DNA of 14,355 nt from the NCBI GenBank assembly GCA_902489225.1, contig CABTZA010000031.1, forward strand, positions 1-14,355, read 5' to 3'. Under the pieces are notes generated by a model that saw nothing but the letters and a program-made list of their open reading frames with translations, was not told the DNA's origin and ran no database searches. Both the position numbers and the translations under genes were made by a program. Numbering within the stretch: the stretch's first letter is position 1; every line of letters starts with the position of its first letter. Positions 6,767-12,765 of this stretch are shown here, piece after piece. Source of the DNA: an uncultured Collinsella sp. Its GTDB lineage: Bacteria; Actinomycetota; Coriobacteriia; Coriobacteriales; Coriobacteriaceae.

Positions 6767-7099
6767 CTAGGCCTTGAGTGCCTGTAGCTGTTTGTGGACC
6801 TCAATGAGCTCCGTGGCCATGACGCGCATGGTCTCGGTGCCGGCCATCTGGTCCTCGGCGTGCAGCAGAATCAGCGGGGCCTCGCCGTTGCGCTCGCCAT
6901 TGGCCTCCTTCTTAAGAAGTCCCATGTGAACATCGTGGCCGCCGTTATAGGCCTCGTCGCCCTGCTTAATGAGCTCCTCGGCGGCGTCGAAATCGCCCTC
7001 CTTGGCCTTCTGCACGGCGTTGATGTACATGCTCTTGGCGGTACCGACGTAGCTGATGATCTCGAAGCAGGTCATCTGCAGTTCGTTCATATCCTCCAT
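6767..7099 (-). CDS. PTS lactose/cellobiose-class EIIA
   Basis: Cytoplasmic phosphocarrier that passes phosphate from HPr to EIIB during uptake of a beta-glycoside. The family forms an all-helical trimer of about 100-115 residues, and this product has 110. The phosphoacceptor histidine is in LILLHAEDQM (His80, counting from the chosen start) with the metal-binding Asp83 three residues on; the N-terminal EIISYVGTAKSMYINAVQKA helix is also typical. The chosen ATG (7097-7099) has TAGGTG about 6 bases upstream. A GTG at 7106-7108 directly abutting the EIIB stop, and an ATG at 7088-7090 preceded too closely by GGAGG, are alternatives. Only nine bases separate it from the EIIB stop, indicating translational coupling. 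It is the last gene of the operon. Confidence 0.93.
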   Translation of the reverse strand: MEDMNELQMTCFEIISYVGTAKSMYINAVQKAKEGDFDAAEELIKQGDEAYNGGHDVHMGLLKKEANGERNGEAPLILLHAEDQMAGTETMRVMATELIEVHKQLQALKA

Positions 7100-7108
7100 G
7101 CGCTGCAC

Positions 7109-7411
7109 CTAGCCCATCACGCTGACGCAGTGGTCGATGATGCCGGCGGCGTTCATGCGGCCATAGTCGACCATGTTGATGACCTCGACCGGGAAACGGC
7201 CGGCGGCCTCCTTCTCAAAGTCGCCCTTGGTGTAGCCGATCTGCGGGCCGAGCAGCAGGATGTCGCACTCGTCCAGGTGATCGTGGGCCTCATTCATAGG
7301 ACGGGCTTCGACCTCGATGTCCAGACCACGGCTCTCGACCTCGGACTGCATCTTCTGGACCAGCAGACTCGTGGACATGCCGGCATTGCAGCAAAGCATG
7401 ATCTTCTTCAT
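7109..7411 (-). CDS. PTS lactose/cellobiose-class EIIB
   Basis: Cytoplasmic phosphotransfer subunit (100 residues, the normal size) that receives phosphate from EIIA on a cysteine and passes it to the sugar carried by EIIC. The active-site loop is CNAGMSTS (residues 8-15), with Cys8 as phosphocysteine; Cys7 next to it is an extra cysteine. The remainder has the expected pattern, including LLLGPQIGY (about 53-61) and a C-terminal helix. The ATG at 7409-7411 has a very strong AAGGAGG (7417-7423) 5 bases upstream. It follows the EIIC gene after a 150-base spacer containing a hairpin and is almost joined to EIIA, so IIB and IIA are made together. Cellobiose/beta-glucoside specificity is inferred from the cluster, not from this subunit. 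Confidence 0.94.
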   Translation of the reverse strand: MKKIMLCCNAGMSTSLLVQKMQSEVESRGLDIEVEARPMNEAHDHLDECDILLLGPQIGYTKGDFEKEAAGRFPVEVINMVDYGRMNAAGIIDHCVSVMG

Positions 7412-7511
7412 GGTTTCCTCCTTATAACTGCGCGGCGCGCAGACGACAAACTGGATAAATCCTTGTGGTTATCTTTCCCCTGTTTTGCACGTTTAGGCAA
7501 AAAAGGAGATA

Positions 7512-7540
7512 CGGGTACCGGTACCAAGCATCGGTACCCG
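7512..7540. repeat. KpnI-like palindromic hairpin between EIIC and EIIB genes
   Basis: CGGGTACCG (7512-7520) and CGGTACCCG (7532-7540) form a perfect 9-bp stem around an 11-base loop that itself contains a further GTACC. On the minus strand a T-run follows only after several unpaired bases (plus-strand 7499-7504). It may be a partial terminator, an RNA-processing site or an mRNA stabiliser acting between operon genes. Confidence 0.55.
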
Positions 7541-7561
7541 CAAGGGTGGAATGGACAAACG

Positions 7562-8914
7562 CTAGGCGTTCTGCTCGGCGAGGGCCTCCTGCTTGGCGAT
7601 GGCCTTCTCGGAGATCCTCATAAAGGGCAGGTAGACAGCCATGCCGATGACCAGCTCCAGAGCCTGCCACACGCCGGCGCGCCAGTCAAAGCCCGTAGCA
7701 AGCAGGGCGTTGATGACGGGCGGCATGGTCCAAGGCACCTGAGCGATGCAGGGGCTGATGATGCCAGCGCAGGTCAGGCCATAGGTGACACCGATGAACA
7801 GGTCGGGAAGAAGCACGAACGGAATCATGAGCGGCAGGTTGTACACGATGGGATAACCGTAGATGACCGGCTCGTTGATGTTGAACAGGCCAGGCAGAAT
7901 GGCCATCTTGGCAACGGTCTTGGAGGCCTTGTTCTTGGAGAACAGGAAGGTGTCGAGCAGCAGCATGAGGGTGCAGCCCGAGCCGCCGATGAGGGCGAAG
8001 CTGTTGACGATCTGCATGTTCATGTAGTGATCGGGCTGGATGGTACCGCCGGCGGCAAAGGTAGCCATGTTGTCGACGATGAGCATGGTCAGGATCGGCT
8101 CGACGGTAGCGCCCGAGATGGTGGACTGGTGAATACCAACGCAGAACAGCAGGTTGGCGAGGGTGTAGATGAGGATGACAGCCCACGGACCGGCGTTCAT
8201 GATGCTCTTGAGCGGGTTGGAGATGCAGGTGGAGATGATGGTGCACAGGTCGGTGCCGGCGCAGACGGCGAGCAGGGCCGAGGCGATAGCGAAGATCGAG
8301 AGGTTGAGCAGCATTGGGATCATGACGTTGAAGGAGTTGGAGACCGCAGGAGGTACGCCCTCGCCCAGCTTGACCTTGAGCTTCTCGACGCCCGAGATCT
8401 TGATGAAGAGCGTCGTGGAGAGCAGGGCGATGATGATGGCCGAGAACAGGCCGTTGGTACCGGTGTTGGCGGTCGAAAGGGCACCGGTGACCTCGGCGGA
8501 GGTGATCTTGTCGGTGAGAAGCGGGCTCGTGGCGGCAAGGGTTGCGGTGATCTGCTGCGGCATCATGATGACGAAGGCAGAGATAGCGACAACCACGCAG
8601 GCAAGCGGGTTATCGAAACGCTCGTTCTTGGCGAGGCTGTAGCCAATCAGACCGGCCAGGATAATGGCGGACACGTTAAGGGTGCCCAGGGTGATTGCCG
8701 AGCCCCAGGTCTGGAGGTTGGCGAGGCCCGCCGCATCGAGCGGGAACAGAGGGAACACGACGTTGTTGATAAGAACCGCGATACCCGCAAGGATATAGAG
8801 CGGCGTGATGGTCGCGAAGGCATCGCGCAGGGAACGCAGATGAACCTGGTTTCCCACCTTCGCAGAGACCTCGGCAAATTTGTCGAGGAAGCTCTTTCCG
8901 TTGTCACTGGCCAT
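7562..8914 (-). CDS. celB: PTS cellobiose-class EIIC permease
   Basis: Membrane permease that binds the external beta-glycoside and hands it over for phosphorylation by EIIB. The 450-residue length is typical for the separate EIIC of the lactose/cellobiose class. About ten hydrophobic segments are visible from residue 35 onward. Family motifs are LGEGVPPAVSNSF (183-195), GIHQSTISGATVEP (260-273) with His262, and NINEPVIYGYP (345-355) with Glu348; the His and the NEP glutamate correspond to the sugar-contacting pair described for the ChbC structure. The ATG at 8912-8914 has TAGGAG (8920-8925) 5 bases upstream. It sits 135 bases after the glucosidase gene and 150 bases before the EIIB gene, both spacers containing hairpins. 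EIIC is a separate protein here, not fused to EIIA or EIIB. Confidence 0.95.
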   Translation of the reverse strand: MASDNGKSFLDKFAEVSAKVGNQVHLRSLRDAFATITPLYILAGIAVLINNVVFPLFPLDAAGLANLQTWGSAITLGTLNVSAIILAGLIGYSLAKNERFDNPLACVVVAISAFVIMMPQQITATLAATSPLLTDKITSAEVTGALSTANTGTNGLFSAIIIALLSTTLFIKISGVEKLKVKLGEGVPPAVSNSFNVMIPMLLNLSIFAIASALLAVCAGTDLCTIISTCISNPLKSIMNAGPWAVILIYTLANLLFCVGIHQSTISGATVEPILTMLIVDNMATFAAGGTIQPDHYMNMQIVNSFALIGGSGCTLMLLLDTFLFSKNKASKTVAKMAILPGLFNINEPVIYGYPIVYNLPLMIPFVLLPDLFIGVTYGLTCAGIISPCIAQVPWTMPPVINALLATGFDWRAGVWQALELVIGMAVYLPFMRISEKAIAKQEALAEQNA

Positions 8915-9011
8915 GATTGCTCCTAACTTTCAAATCCGGCCTTTTCCTATGTGCACGGTGGTCTGTCGCCCTCTGCCACCAGATGTGCCAATGTTATTGC
9001 GCGTTTGCGCA

Positions 9012-9045
9012 GGGGCTGAGCGCCCGTTTTGGGGCTGAGCGCCCG
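9012..9045. repeat. Two 15-base direct repeats just downstream of the glucosidase gene
   Basis: GGGGCTGAGCGCCCG occurs at 9012-9026 and again at 9031-9045, separated by TTTT. Each copy can fold into a 4-bp GGGC/GCCC hairpin. The pair starts 4 bases past the glucosidase stop codon (9050) on the minus strand. A third small hairpin, TGCGC-GTTT-GCGCA, precedes it at about 8998-9011. The rest of the 8915-9049 spacer shows only the EIIC ribosome site. Confidence 0.6.
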
Positions 9046-9049
9046 ATCG

Positions 9050-10450
9050 CTAATCCACCACGTGGGTCGTGGCGACCTGCTTGAGCCAAGCTGCCGATTT
9101 CTTAAGACGGCGCTGATAGCCGTCCATGAGGTCGACCTCGACAAAGCCATAACGGTTCTTGAAGGCATTTGCCCAGGACCAGTTGTCAATGACGGCCCAG
9201 TAGTGGTAGCCGCGGCACTTGGCCCCTTCGTCAATGGCCTTGGCGACCCACTCAAGGTGCTGGCGCACAAAGTCGACGCGATAGTCGTCCTGAATGGTTC
9301 CCTCGGCGTCACGATTCTTGTACTCGTCCATGATGCCGATGCCGTTCTCGGAGACGAACCACTCAAGATCGGGATAGTTCTTGGCGCAGTCCATGCCAAA
9401 GTCGTAGAGGCCCTTCGGGTAAATCTCCCAGCCGCGGCTCTTGTTCATGACGGCATCGGGCCACACGTACTCGTCGGCAAAGTGCGGCAGACCGTACTGG
9501 TCGATCTTGCTCGCCGGCGCCTGGACGCGCGTGGGATGGTAGTAGTTGCAGCCAAGCCAGTCAACGACGCCCTGCTTGAGGATCTCCTGGTCACCGGCGC
9601 GGAACGGAAGCTTGACGCCGCCCTCGGCCAGGCTGTCGAGCACGTCGGCGGGAAGCTCGCCCTTGGTGATAAGGTCGAGCCACCAGCGATTGTTGATGCC
9701 GCTGGTCATACGCACGGCCTCGAGGTCTGCCTCGCTGGGGTTCTCCTTGGTGTAGACCGGGGTGAAGCAGTTGATCATGCCGATCTTGGCATCGGCGCGA
9801 ACGGCGCCCTTGTCATAGGCCTTGCGATAGTTGGCAACAGCCAGCGCGTGCGCCAGCGAAATGTGGTACTGCACGGTGCGAGCACGGTTGAAGTCGTGGA
9901 GCTGCGGGAACCACACGCCCTCCTGGTAGCGCTGCTCGGGCTCGACGATGGGCTCGTTAAAGGTAAACCAGTACTTGATCTCTTGACCGAACTCGCGGAA
10001 GGCGACGTCGGCGTAATGCGCGTAGGCCTCGACGACCTCGCGGCTCTCCCAACCGCCACGGTCAAAGAGATAGGTGGGCATATCGAAGTGGTAAAGGTTG
10101 ACGAACGGCTCCAGGCCTGCCTCGCGGGAAGCGCGGAACAGCTCGTGGTACCACGCAACACCCTCCTCGTTGAGGTTGCCGTCGGCATCGAGCAGGCGGC
10201 TCCACTGGATGGAGGTGCGATAGGTATCCAGGCCCAGGTCCTTCATGATGCGAAGGTCGTCCTTGTACTTGGCCATAAAGTCGTTACCGGCATAGGAACC
10301 CACGCGGTTATAGAACGAGCCCAGATCCTGCATGGACCAGGTGTCCCACAGGTTCTCGAGCTTGCCGCCCTGGTTCCACTGGCCCTCGGTCTGCGGACCG
10401 GACATGGCCGCGCCAAAGAAAAAGTCGCTGGGCAGCTGATACTGTGCCAT
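9050..10450 (-). CDS. Glycoside hydrolase family 1, probable 6-phospho-beta-glucosidase
   Basis: Cytoplasmic retaining hydrolase that would split the 6-phosphorylated disaccharide or aryl-glucoside delivered by the PTS. The 466 residues match the usual GH1 length. N-terminal FFFGAAMSGPQTEG, acid/base FNEP (Glu166) and nucleophile SENG (Glu368) are present. In the segment that separates phospho- from non-phospho enzymes, this protein has DNWSWANAFKNRYGF (422-436). The serine (Ser425) replaces the glutamate of plain beta-glucosidases, as expected for a phosphate pocket, but the lysine is one residue earlier than in LacG-type enzymes. The ATG at 10448-10450 is chosen because the conserved MAQYQLPSDF start and a GAGGA site fit; an upstream in-frame extension of 48 residues crosses the leader hairpin and is rejected. 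First gene of the operon with EIIC, EIIB and EIIA. Confidence 0.93.
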   Translation of the reverse strand: MAQYQLPSDFFFGAAMSGPQTEGQWNQGGKLENLWDTWSMQDLGSFYNRVGSYAGNDFMAKYKDDLRIMKDLGLDTYRTSIQWSRLLDADGNLNEEGVAWYHELFRASREAGLEPFVNLYHFDMPTYLFDRGGWESREVVEAYAHYADVAFREFGQEIKYWFTFNEPIVEPEQRYQEGVWFPQLHDFNRARTVQYHISLAHALAVANYRKAYDKGAVRADAKIGMINCFTPVYTKENPSEADLEAVRMTSGINNRWWLDLITKGELPADVLDSLAEGGVKLPFRAGDQEILKQGVVDWLGCNYYHPTRVQAPASKIDQYGLPHFADEYVWPDAVMNKSRGWEIYPKGLYDFGMDCAKNYPDLEWFVSENGIGIMDEYKNRDAEGTIQDDYRVDFVRQHLEWVAKAIDEGAKCRGYHYWAVIDNWSWANAFKNRYGFVEVDLMDGYQRRLKKSAAWLKQVATTHVVD

Positions 10451-10476
10451 CGAAGTCCTCGCTTTCGTGTCTTTGA

Positions 10477-10492
10477 GCCTCCGATTGGAGGC
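10477..10492 (-). promoter_or_regulatory. Small hairpin in the glucosidase mRNA leader
   Basis: GCCTCC (10477-10482) and GGAGGC (10487-10492) pair over 6 bp around a 4-base loop. It is 27 bases before the glucosidase start and follows the large leader hairpin. The GGAG in one arm is sequestered and is not the ribosome site used. Confidence 0.45.
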
Positions 10493-10495
10493 GGG

Positions 10496-10563
10496 TTTGC
10501 TTTGGCGGGTAATCCGGCGCGGGCGCGCACCGGTTATCCGGATATCCGACCCACCAAAACAAA
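10496..10563 (-). promoter_or_regulatory. Large leader hairpin upstream of the glucosidase gene
   Basis: Arms 10496-10510 and 10549-10563 pair at 13 of 15 positions as DNA; the two mismatches become G-U pairs in the minus-strand transcript, giving an unbroken 15-bp helix. The 38-base interior contains ATCCGG and CCGGAT, which can extend the fold, and the palindromes TATCCGGATA (10535-10544) and GGATATCC (10540-10547). It lies inside the predicted 5' untranslated region of the operon. It could be a regulatory RNA structure or an inserted REP-like palindrome. Confidence 0.6.
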
Positions 10564-10610
10564 TCCGTCTCCAAGCGGTACAGGCGATGCTCATGCATCT
10601 CGCTTGTTAT

Positions 10611-10622
10611 CTATAACTATAG
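10611..10622. promoter_or_regulatory. Candidate operator CTATAACTATAG over the glucosidase -10 box
   Basis: Perfect 12-base dyad (CTATA, AC, TATAG) that covers the -10 hexamer of the predicted glucosidase promoter, a position suited to repression by the adjacent divergent GntR/UTRA regulator. Binding is inferred from position and symmetry only. Confidence 0.4.
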
Positions 10623-10643
10623 TGCTCTAATTTTTTATGTAAA
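10616..10643 (-). promoter_or_regulatory. Predicted promoter of the glucosidase-PTS operon
   Basis: On the minus strand TTTACA (10638-10643) and TATAGT (10616-10621) are separated by 16 bases, close to the sigma-70 consensus. Transcription would start near 10609, giving a leader of about 160 bases that contains the hairpins at 10496-10563 and 10477-10492. Confidence 0.65.
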
Positions 10644-10675
10644 GCGTCTTTTTTGTTTTTCTTTCTCGACCTTCT

Positions 10676-10715
10676 TTGATTAAAGCCATATAGATGCTTT
10701 TATAGTAGGTATACT
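10676..10715 (+). promoter_or_regulatory. Likely promoter/operator region of the GntR gene
   Basis: AT-rich tract with two possible -10 boxes, TATAGT (10701-10706) and TATACT (10710-10715), and a weak TTGATT (10676-10681) as possible -35 with long spacing. GTATAC at 10709-10714 is a dyad core like those bound by some GntR/UTRA regulators, so autoregulation is plausible. Assignment of the exact hexamers is uncertain. Confidence 0.35.
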
Positions 10716-10751
10716 TTCTTTTACAGGCATTCATGTTAGAAAGGGGGTTCC

Positions 10752-11471
10752 ATGATTCCCAAATATGAGTCAATAGCTGCGGATATTCGTCGCAGTATCG
10801 AGGATGGCGCCCTTAAGCCCGGCGACAAGCTACCCACTGTCGTTGAGTTCTGCGAGCTGTATGGCGTTTCCAAGATCACCGTCAAACGAGCAATTGAGCA
10901 AATTACCGAGGAAGGCTTGGTCACGAGCCGTCGCGGATCGGGCACCTACGTCAAGGACACCGCGGGGCTTCCCGGCAAAGCGTTTTTCCAAGGCAGAAAC
11001 GACCGCGCGCAGGGCTTTACCTACGAGCATCGCGGTGAGAAGGTTGCCTCGGTGGTCTACGATTTCTCGATCGTCAATCCGCCGGCAGAGGTTGCCTCCC
11101 AGCTGGGAATGGCCGAAGACGACTTTGCCTATCACATCGTGCGCGTACGCGAGGTCGATGGCCTGCCCATCGTTATCGAGTACACCTATATGCCGCTCGA
11201 GCTGATCCCGGGCCTGAAGAAAAAGGACCTGTACGCGTCGGTCTACAGCTATATCCGCGAGCAATGCGGGCTTAAGATCTCGAGCTTCCACCGCACCATT
11301 CGTGCCGTGGCGGCAACCGAGGAAGAGGCCAAGCGCCTGAACACCAAGCCCGGCTCTCCCCTGCTCGAGCTCAACCAGATTGGCTTTTTGGACAGCGGCG
11401 CCGCGTTTGAGTACTCGATTTCGCGCAACGTGGGCGACCGCTTTGAGCTGCACAACGTAACGTTGGCTTAA
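10752..11471 (+). CDS. GntR-family regulator with UTRA domain (HutC subfamily)
   Basis: DNA-binding repressor or activator whose C-terminal UTRA domain usually binds a phosphosugar or similar small molecule. The 239-residue product has an N-terminal winged helix (about residues 3-68) with the classic start YESIAADIRRSIEDG, the recognition-helix segment YGVSKITVKRAIEQI and the wing LVTSRRGSGTYV. The UTRA domain follows at about 95-235, including YHIVRVREVDGLPIVIEYTYMP and a C-terminal FEYSISRNVGDRFEL strand pair. The ATG at 10752 has AAAGGGGG 4 bases upstream. It is transcribed away from the glucosidase-PTS operon across a 301-base spacer and toward manA, the usual arrangement for a local sugar regulator. 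The likely effector is a 6-phospho-glycoside or hexose phosphate (inference). Confidence 0.93.
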   Translation: MIPKYESIAADIRRSIEDGALKPGDKLPTVVEFCELYGVSKITVKRAIEQITEEGLVTSRRGSGTYVKDTAGLPGKAFFQGRNDRAQGFTYEHRGEKVASVVYDFSIVNPPAEVASQLGMAEDDFAYHIVRVREVDGLPIVIEYTYMPLELIPGLKKKDLYASVYSYIREQCGLKISSFHRTIRAVAATEEEAKRLNTKPGSPLLELNQIGFLDSGAAFEYSISRNVGDRFELHNVTLA

Positions 11472-11483
11472 GTTTGTAATCCG

Positions 11484-11523
11484 GCAGGCGCTCGCTTTGA
11501 GCCGTTTTTCGCGAGGTGCCTGC
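11484..11523. repeat. Imperfect hairpin between the regulator gene and manA
   Basis: GCAGGC (11484-11489) and CTCGC (11491-11495) pair with GCGAG (11511-11515) and GCCTGC (11518-11523), giving 11 bp with a small internal bulge and a 15-base loop. No U-tract follows, so read-through into manA is expected. It may tune the regulator-to-isomerase ratio. Confidence 0.4.
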
Positions 11524-11545
11524 ACAACCTGATGGGGGTATGCAC

Positions 11546-12478
11546 ATGTCCGATTTGATTAAACTCACGCCGATCTTCCACGAGAAGATTTGGGGCGGCC
11601 GCCAGCTGGAGACCGTCTTTGGCTATGACATTCCCGAGGGTCCCATCGGTGAGTGCTGGGCCATCTCGGCGCACCCCAACGGCGATTGCCAGATTGCCGA
11701 GGGTCCGTACGCCGGCCACACGCTGTCGTGGCTGTGGGCCGAGCATCGCGAGCTCTTTGGCAACTGCGAGGGCAAGGAGTTCCCGCTGCTCATTAAGATT
11801 CTGGACGCCAAGGACGACCTGTCGATCCAGATCCACCCCAACGACGAGTACGCCGCCGAGCATGAGAACGGTAGCCTGGGCAAGACCGAGTGCTGGTACG
11901 TGCTGGATTGCGAGCCCGGCGCCACGATCATCGTCGGCCAGCGCGCACATGACCGTGCCGAGGCCGCGCAGATGATCGAAGAGGGTCGCTGGGACGACAT
12001 GCTCAACGTGCTGCCGATCCACAAGGGCGACTTTTTCCAAATCGACTCCGGCACCGTTCACGCCATCAAGACCGGCACGCTGATTCTGGAGACGCAGCAG
12101 TCGAGCGACGTGACGTATCGCCTGTACGACTACGACCGTCCCGGCACCGACGGCAAGCTGCGCCCACTGCACATTGAGCAGAGCCTCGACTGCATCGACT
12201 TTGATGCTCAGGCTCCGACCGACGGCACGGTGACCGCGCCCGAGGTGGACGGCGTGACCGAGCTCGAGTCCAACCCCTGCTACACCGTCGATCGCGTGCG
12301 CGTCGACGGCAGCAAAACCATCGACCAGCGCTGGCCCTTCATGTGCCTGTCGGTCATCGACGGCAAAGGCACCGTCTGCGGCGACCCCGTCCACAAGGGA
12401 AGCCACCTGCTGGCCCCGAGCACCGTGGACCAGATCGAACTTGAAGGCAAGATGGAACTGATCATCTCGCATCTCTAG
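11546..12478 (+). CDS. manA: Mannose-6-phosphate isomerase, class I
   Basis: Zinc-dependent cytoplasmic isomerase interconverting mannose-6-phosphate and fructose-6-phosphate, linking mannose use (or GDP-mannose synthesis) to glycolysis. The 310-residue product matches the short Bacillus/Streptococcus-like form (about 315). Motifs include KIWGGRQL (14-21), the zinc ligands in SIQIHPNDEYA (Gln95, His97), GKTECWYVL (Glu115) and GTVHAI (His172), and YRLYDYDR (191-198) with the catalytic arginine. The ATG at 11546 is chosen because GGGGG lies 7 bases upstream and the product begins at the conserved domain; ATG 11540 overlaps that site, and an upstream GTG adds only an unsupported decapeptide. It lies 74 bases after the regulator gene on the same strand, probably co-transcribed, which ties mannose-6-P to this sugar locus. 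Confidence 0.95.
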   Translation: MSDLIKLTPIFHEKIWGGRQLETVFGYDIPEGPIGECWAISAHPNGDCQIAEGPYAGHTLSWLWAEHRELFGNCEGKEFPLLIKILDAKDDLSIQIHPNDEYAAEHENGSLGKTECWYVLDCEPGATIIVGQRAHDRAEAAQMIEEGRWDDMLNVLPIHKGDFFQIDSGTVHAIKTGTLILETQQSSDVTYRLYDYDRPGTDGKLRPLHIEQSLDCIDFDAQAPTDGTVTAPEVDGVTELESNPCYTVDRVRVDGSKTIDQRWPFMCLSVIDGKGTVCGDPVHKGSHLLAPSTVDQIELEGKMELIISHL

Positions 12479-12505
12479 GTCGCACCAACAACCCAAACGC
12501 AACAA

Positions 12506-12537
12506 GGGGCTCTCCCGTCCATGTACGGGAGAGCCCC
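12506..12537 (+). terminator. Terminator of the regulator-manA transcript
   Basis: Arms 12506-12518 and 12525-12537 make a perfect 13-bp GC-rich stem around the loop CCATGT, 27 bases after the manA stop. The following sequence is only moderately T-rich (TACTCGTATCTATCTAT), but the stem is very stable. Confidence 0.8.
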
Positions 12538-12577
12538 TACTCGTATCTATCTATCAGCCCACCCGGCTCTCCAGATC

Positions 12578-12606
12578 AAAAAGCGAACGGGCAAAGCAAC
12601 GTTCGC
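12578..12606 (-). terminator. Intrinsic terminator for pcrA transcripts
   Basis: On the minus strand GCGAACG and CGTTCGC (12600-12606 and 12583-12589) form a perfect 7-bp stem with a 10-base loop, followed immediately by five U (plus-strand aaaaa, 12578-12582). It lies about 160 bases beyond the pcrA stop and faces the manA terminator. Confidence 0.7.
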
Positions 12607-12636
12607 AAGCTGCAGGCCAAAACGCCACAAGGAAGA

Positions 12637-12751
12637 GGGCGCGCCGGGGGCTTTGGTCGATCGCGAGTTCCGCACGAGCCGGAGAGCACTTAATGTGCTC
12701 TCCGTGCGAGCAGGACTGTCCGAGCAGGCGACCAAAGCCCCCGGCGCGCCC
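12637..12751. repeat. 115-base nested palindrome next to the pcrA stop
   Basis: Outer arms 12637-12659 and 12729-12751 are perfect 23-base inverse complements, each containing GGCGCGCC. Inside is a perfect 10-bp hairpin (12680-12689 with 12695-12704, loop TTAAT), extended by an imperfect stem (12667-12679 with 12705-12716, three mismatches and a bulge). The element ends 14 bases after the pcrA stop on the minus strand. Neither side has a U-tract. No open reading frame or transposase is inside it. Confidence 0.85.
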
Positions 12752-12765
12752 GGTCAACCTCGCAG

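Noticed and set aside
6794..8926. Another 710-codon open frame on the plus strand
   Set aside because: Antisense to the three PTS genes; composition typical of a mirror frame of high-GC coding DNA. Its length equal to the other shadow is coincidence.
10451..10594. 48-residue N-terminal extension of the GH1 enzyme
   Set aside because: It would translate the hairpin leader, is Arg-rich and unlike the family, and the internal ATG fits conserved N-termini.
9029..10630. 533-codon open frame on the plus strand
   Set aside because: Antisense to the GH1 gene and its leader; no motif and no ribosome site.
10638..10652. Catabolite-responsive (cre) site near the glucosidase promoter
   Set aside because: TGTAAAGCG resembles the cre start but the CG is displaced by one base and the second half-site is missing.
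11468..12505. 345-codon open frame on the minus strand
   Set aside because: Antisense to manA, whose zinc motifs and ribosome site are clear.
12637..12751. Insertion-sequence ends or integron attC site
   Set aside because: The palindrome has no transposase between or beside the arms, no visible target duplication, and no integron-style cassette or core-site pattern; kept only as an unexplained repeat.
12637..12751. Classical intrinsic terminator of pcrA
   Set aside because: No U-tract follows the stem on either strand; a conventional terminator is present at 12578-12606.
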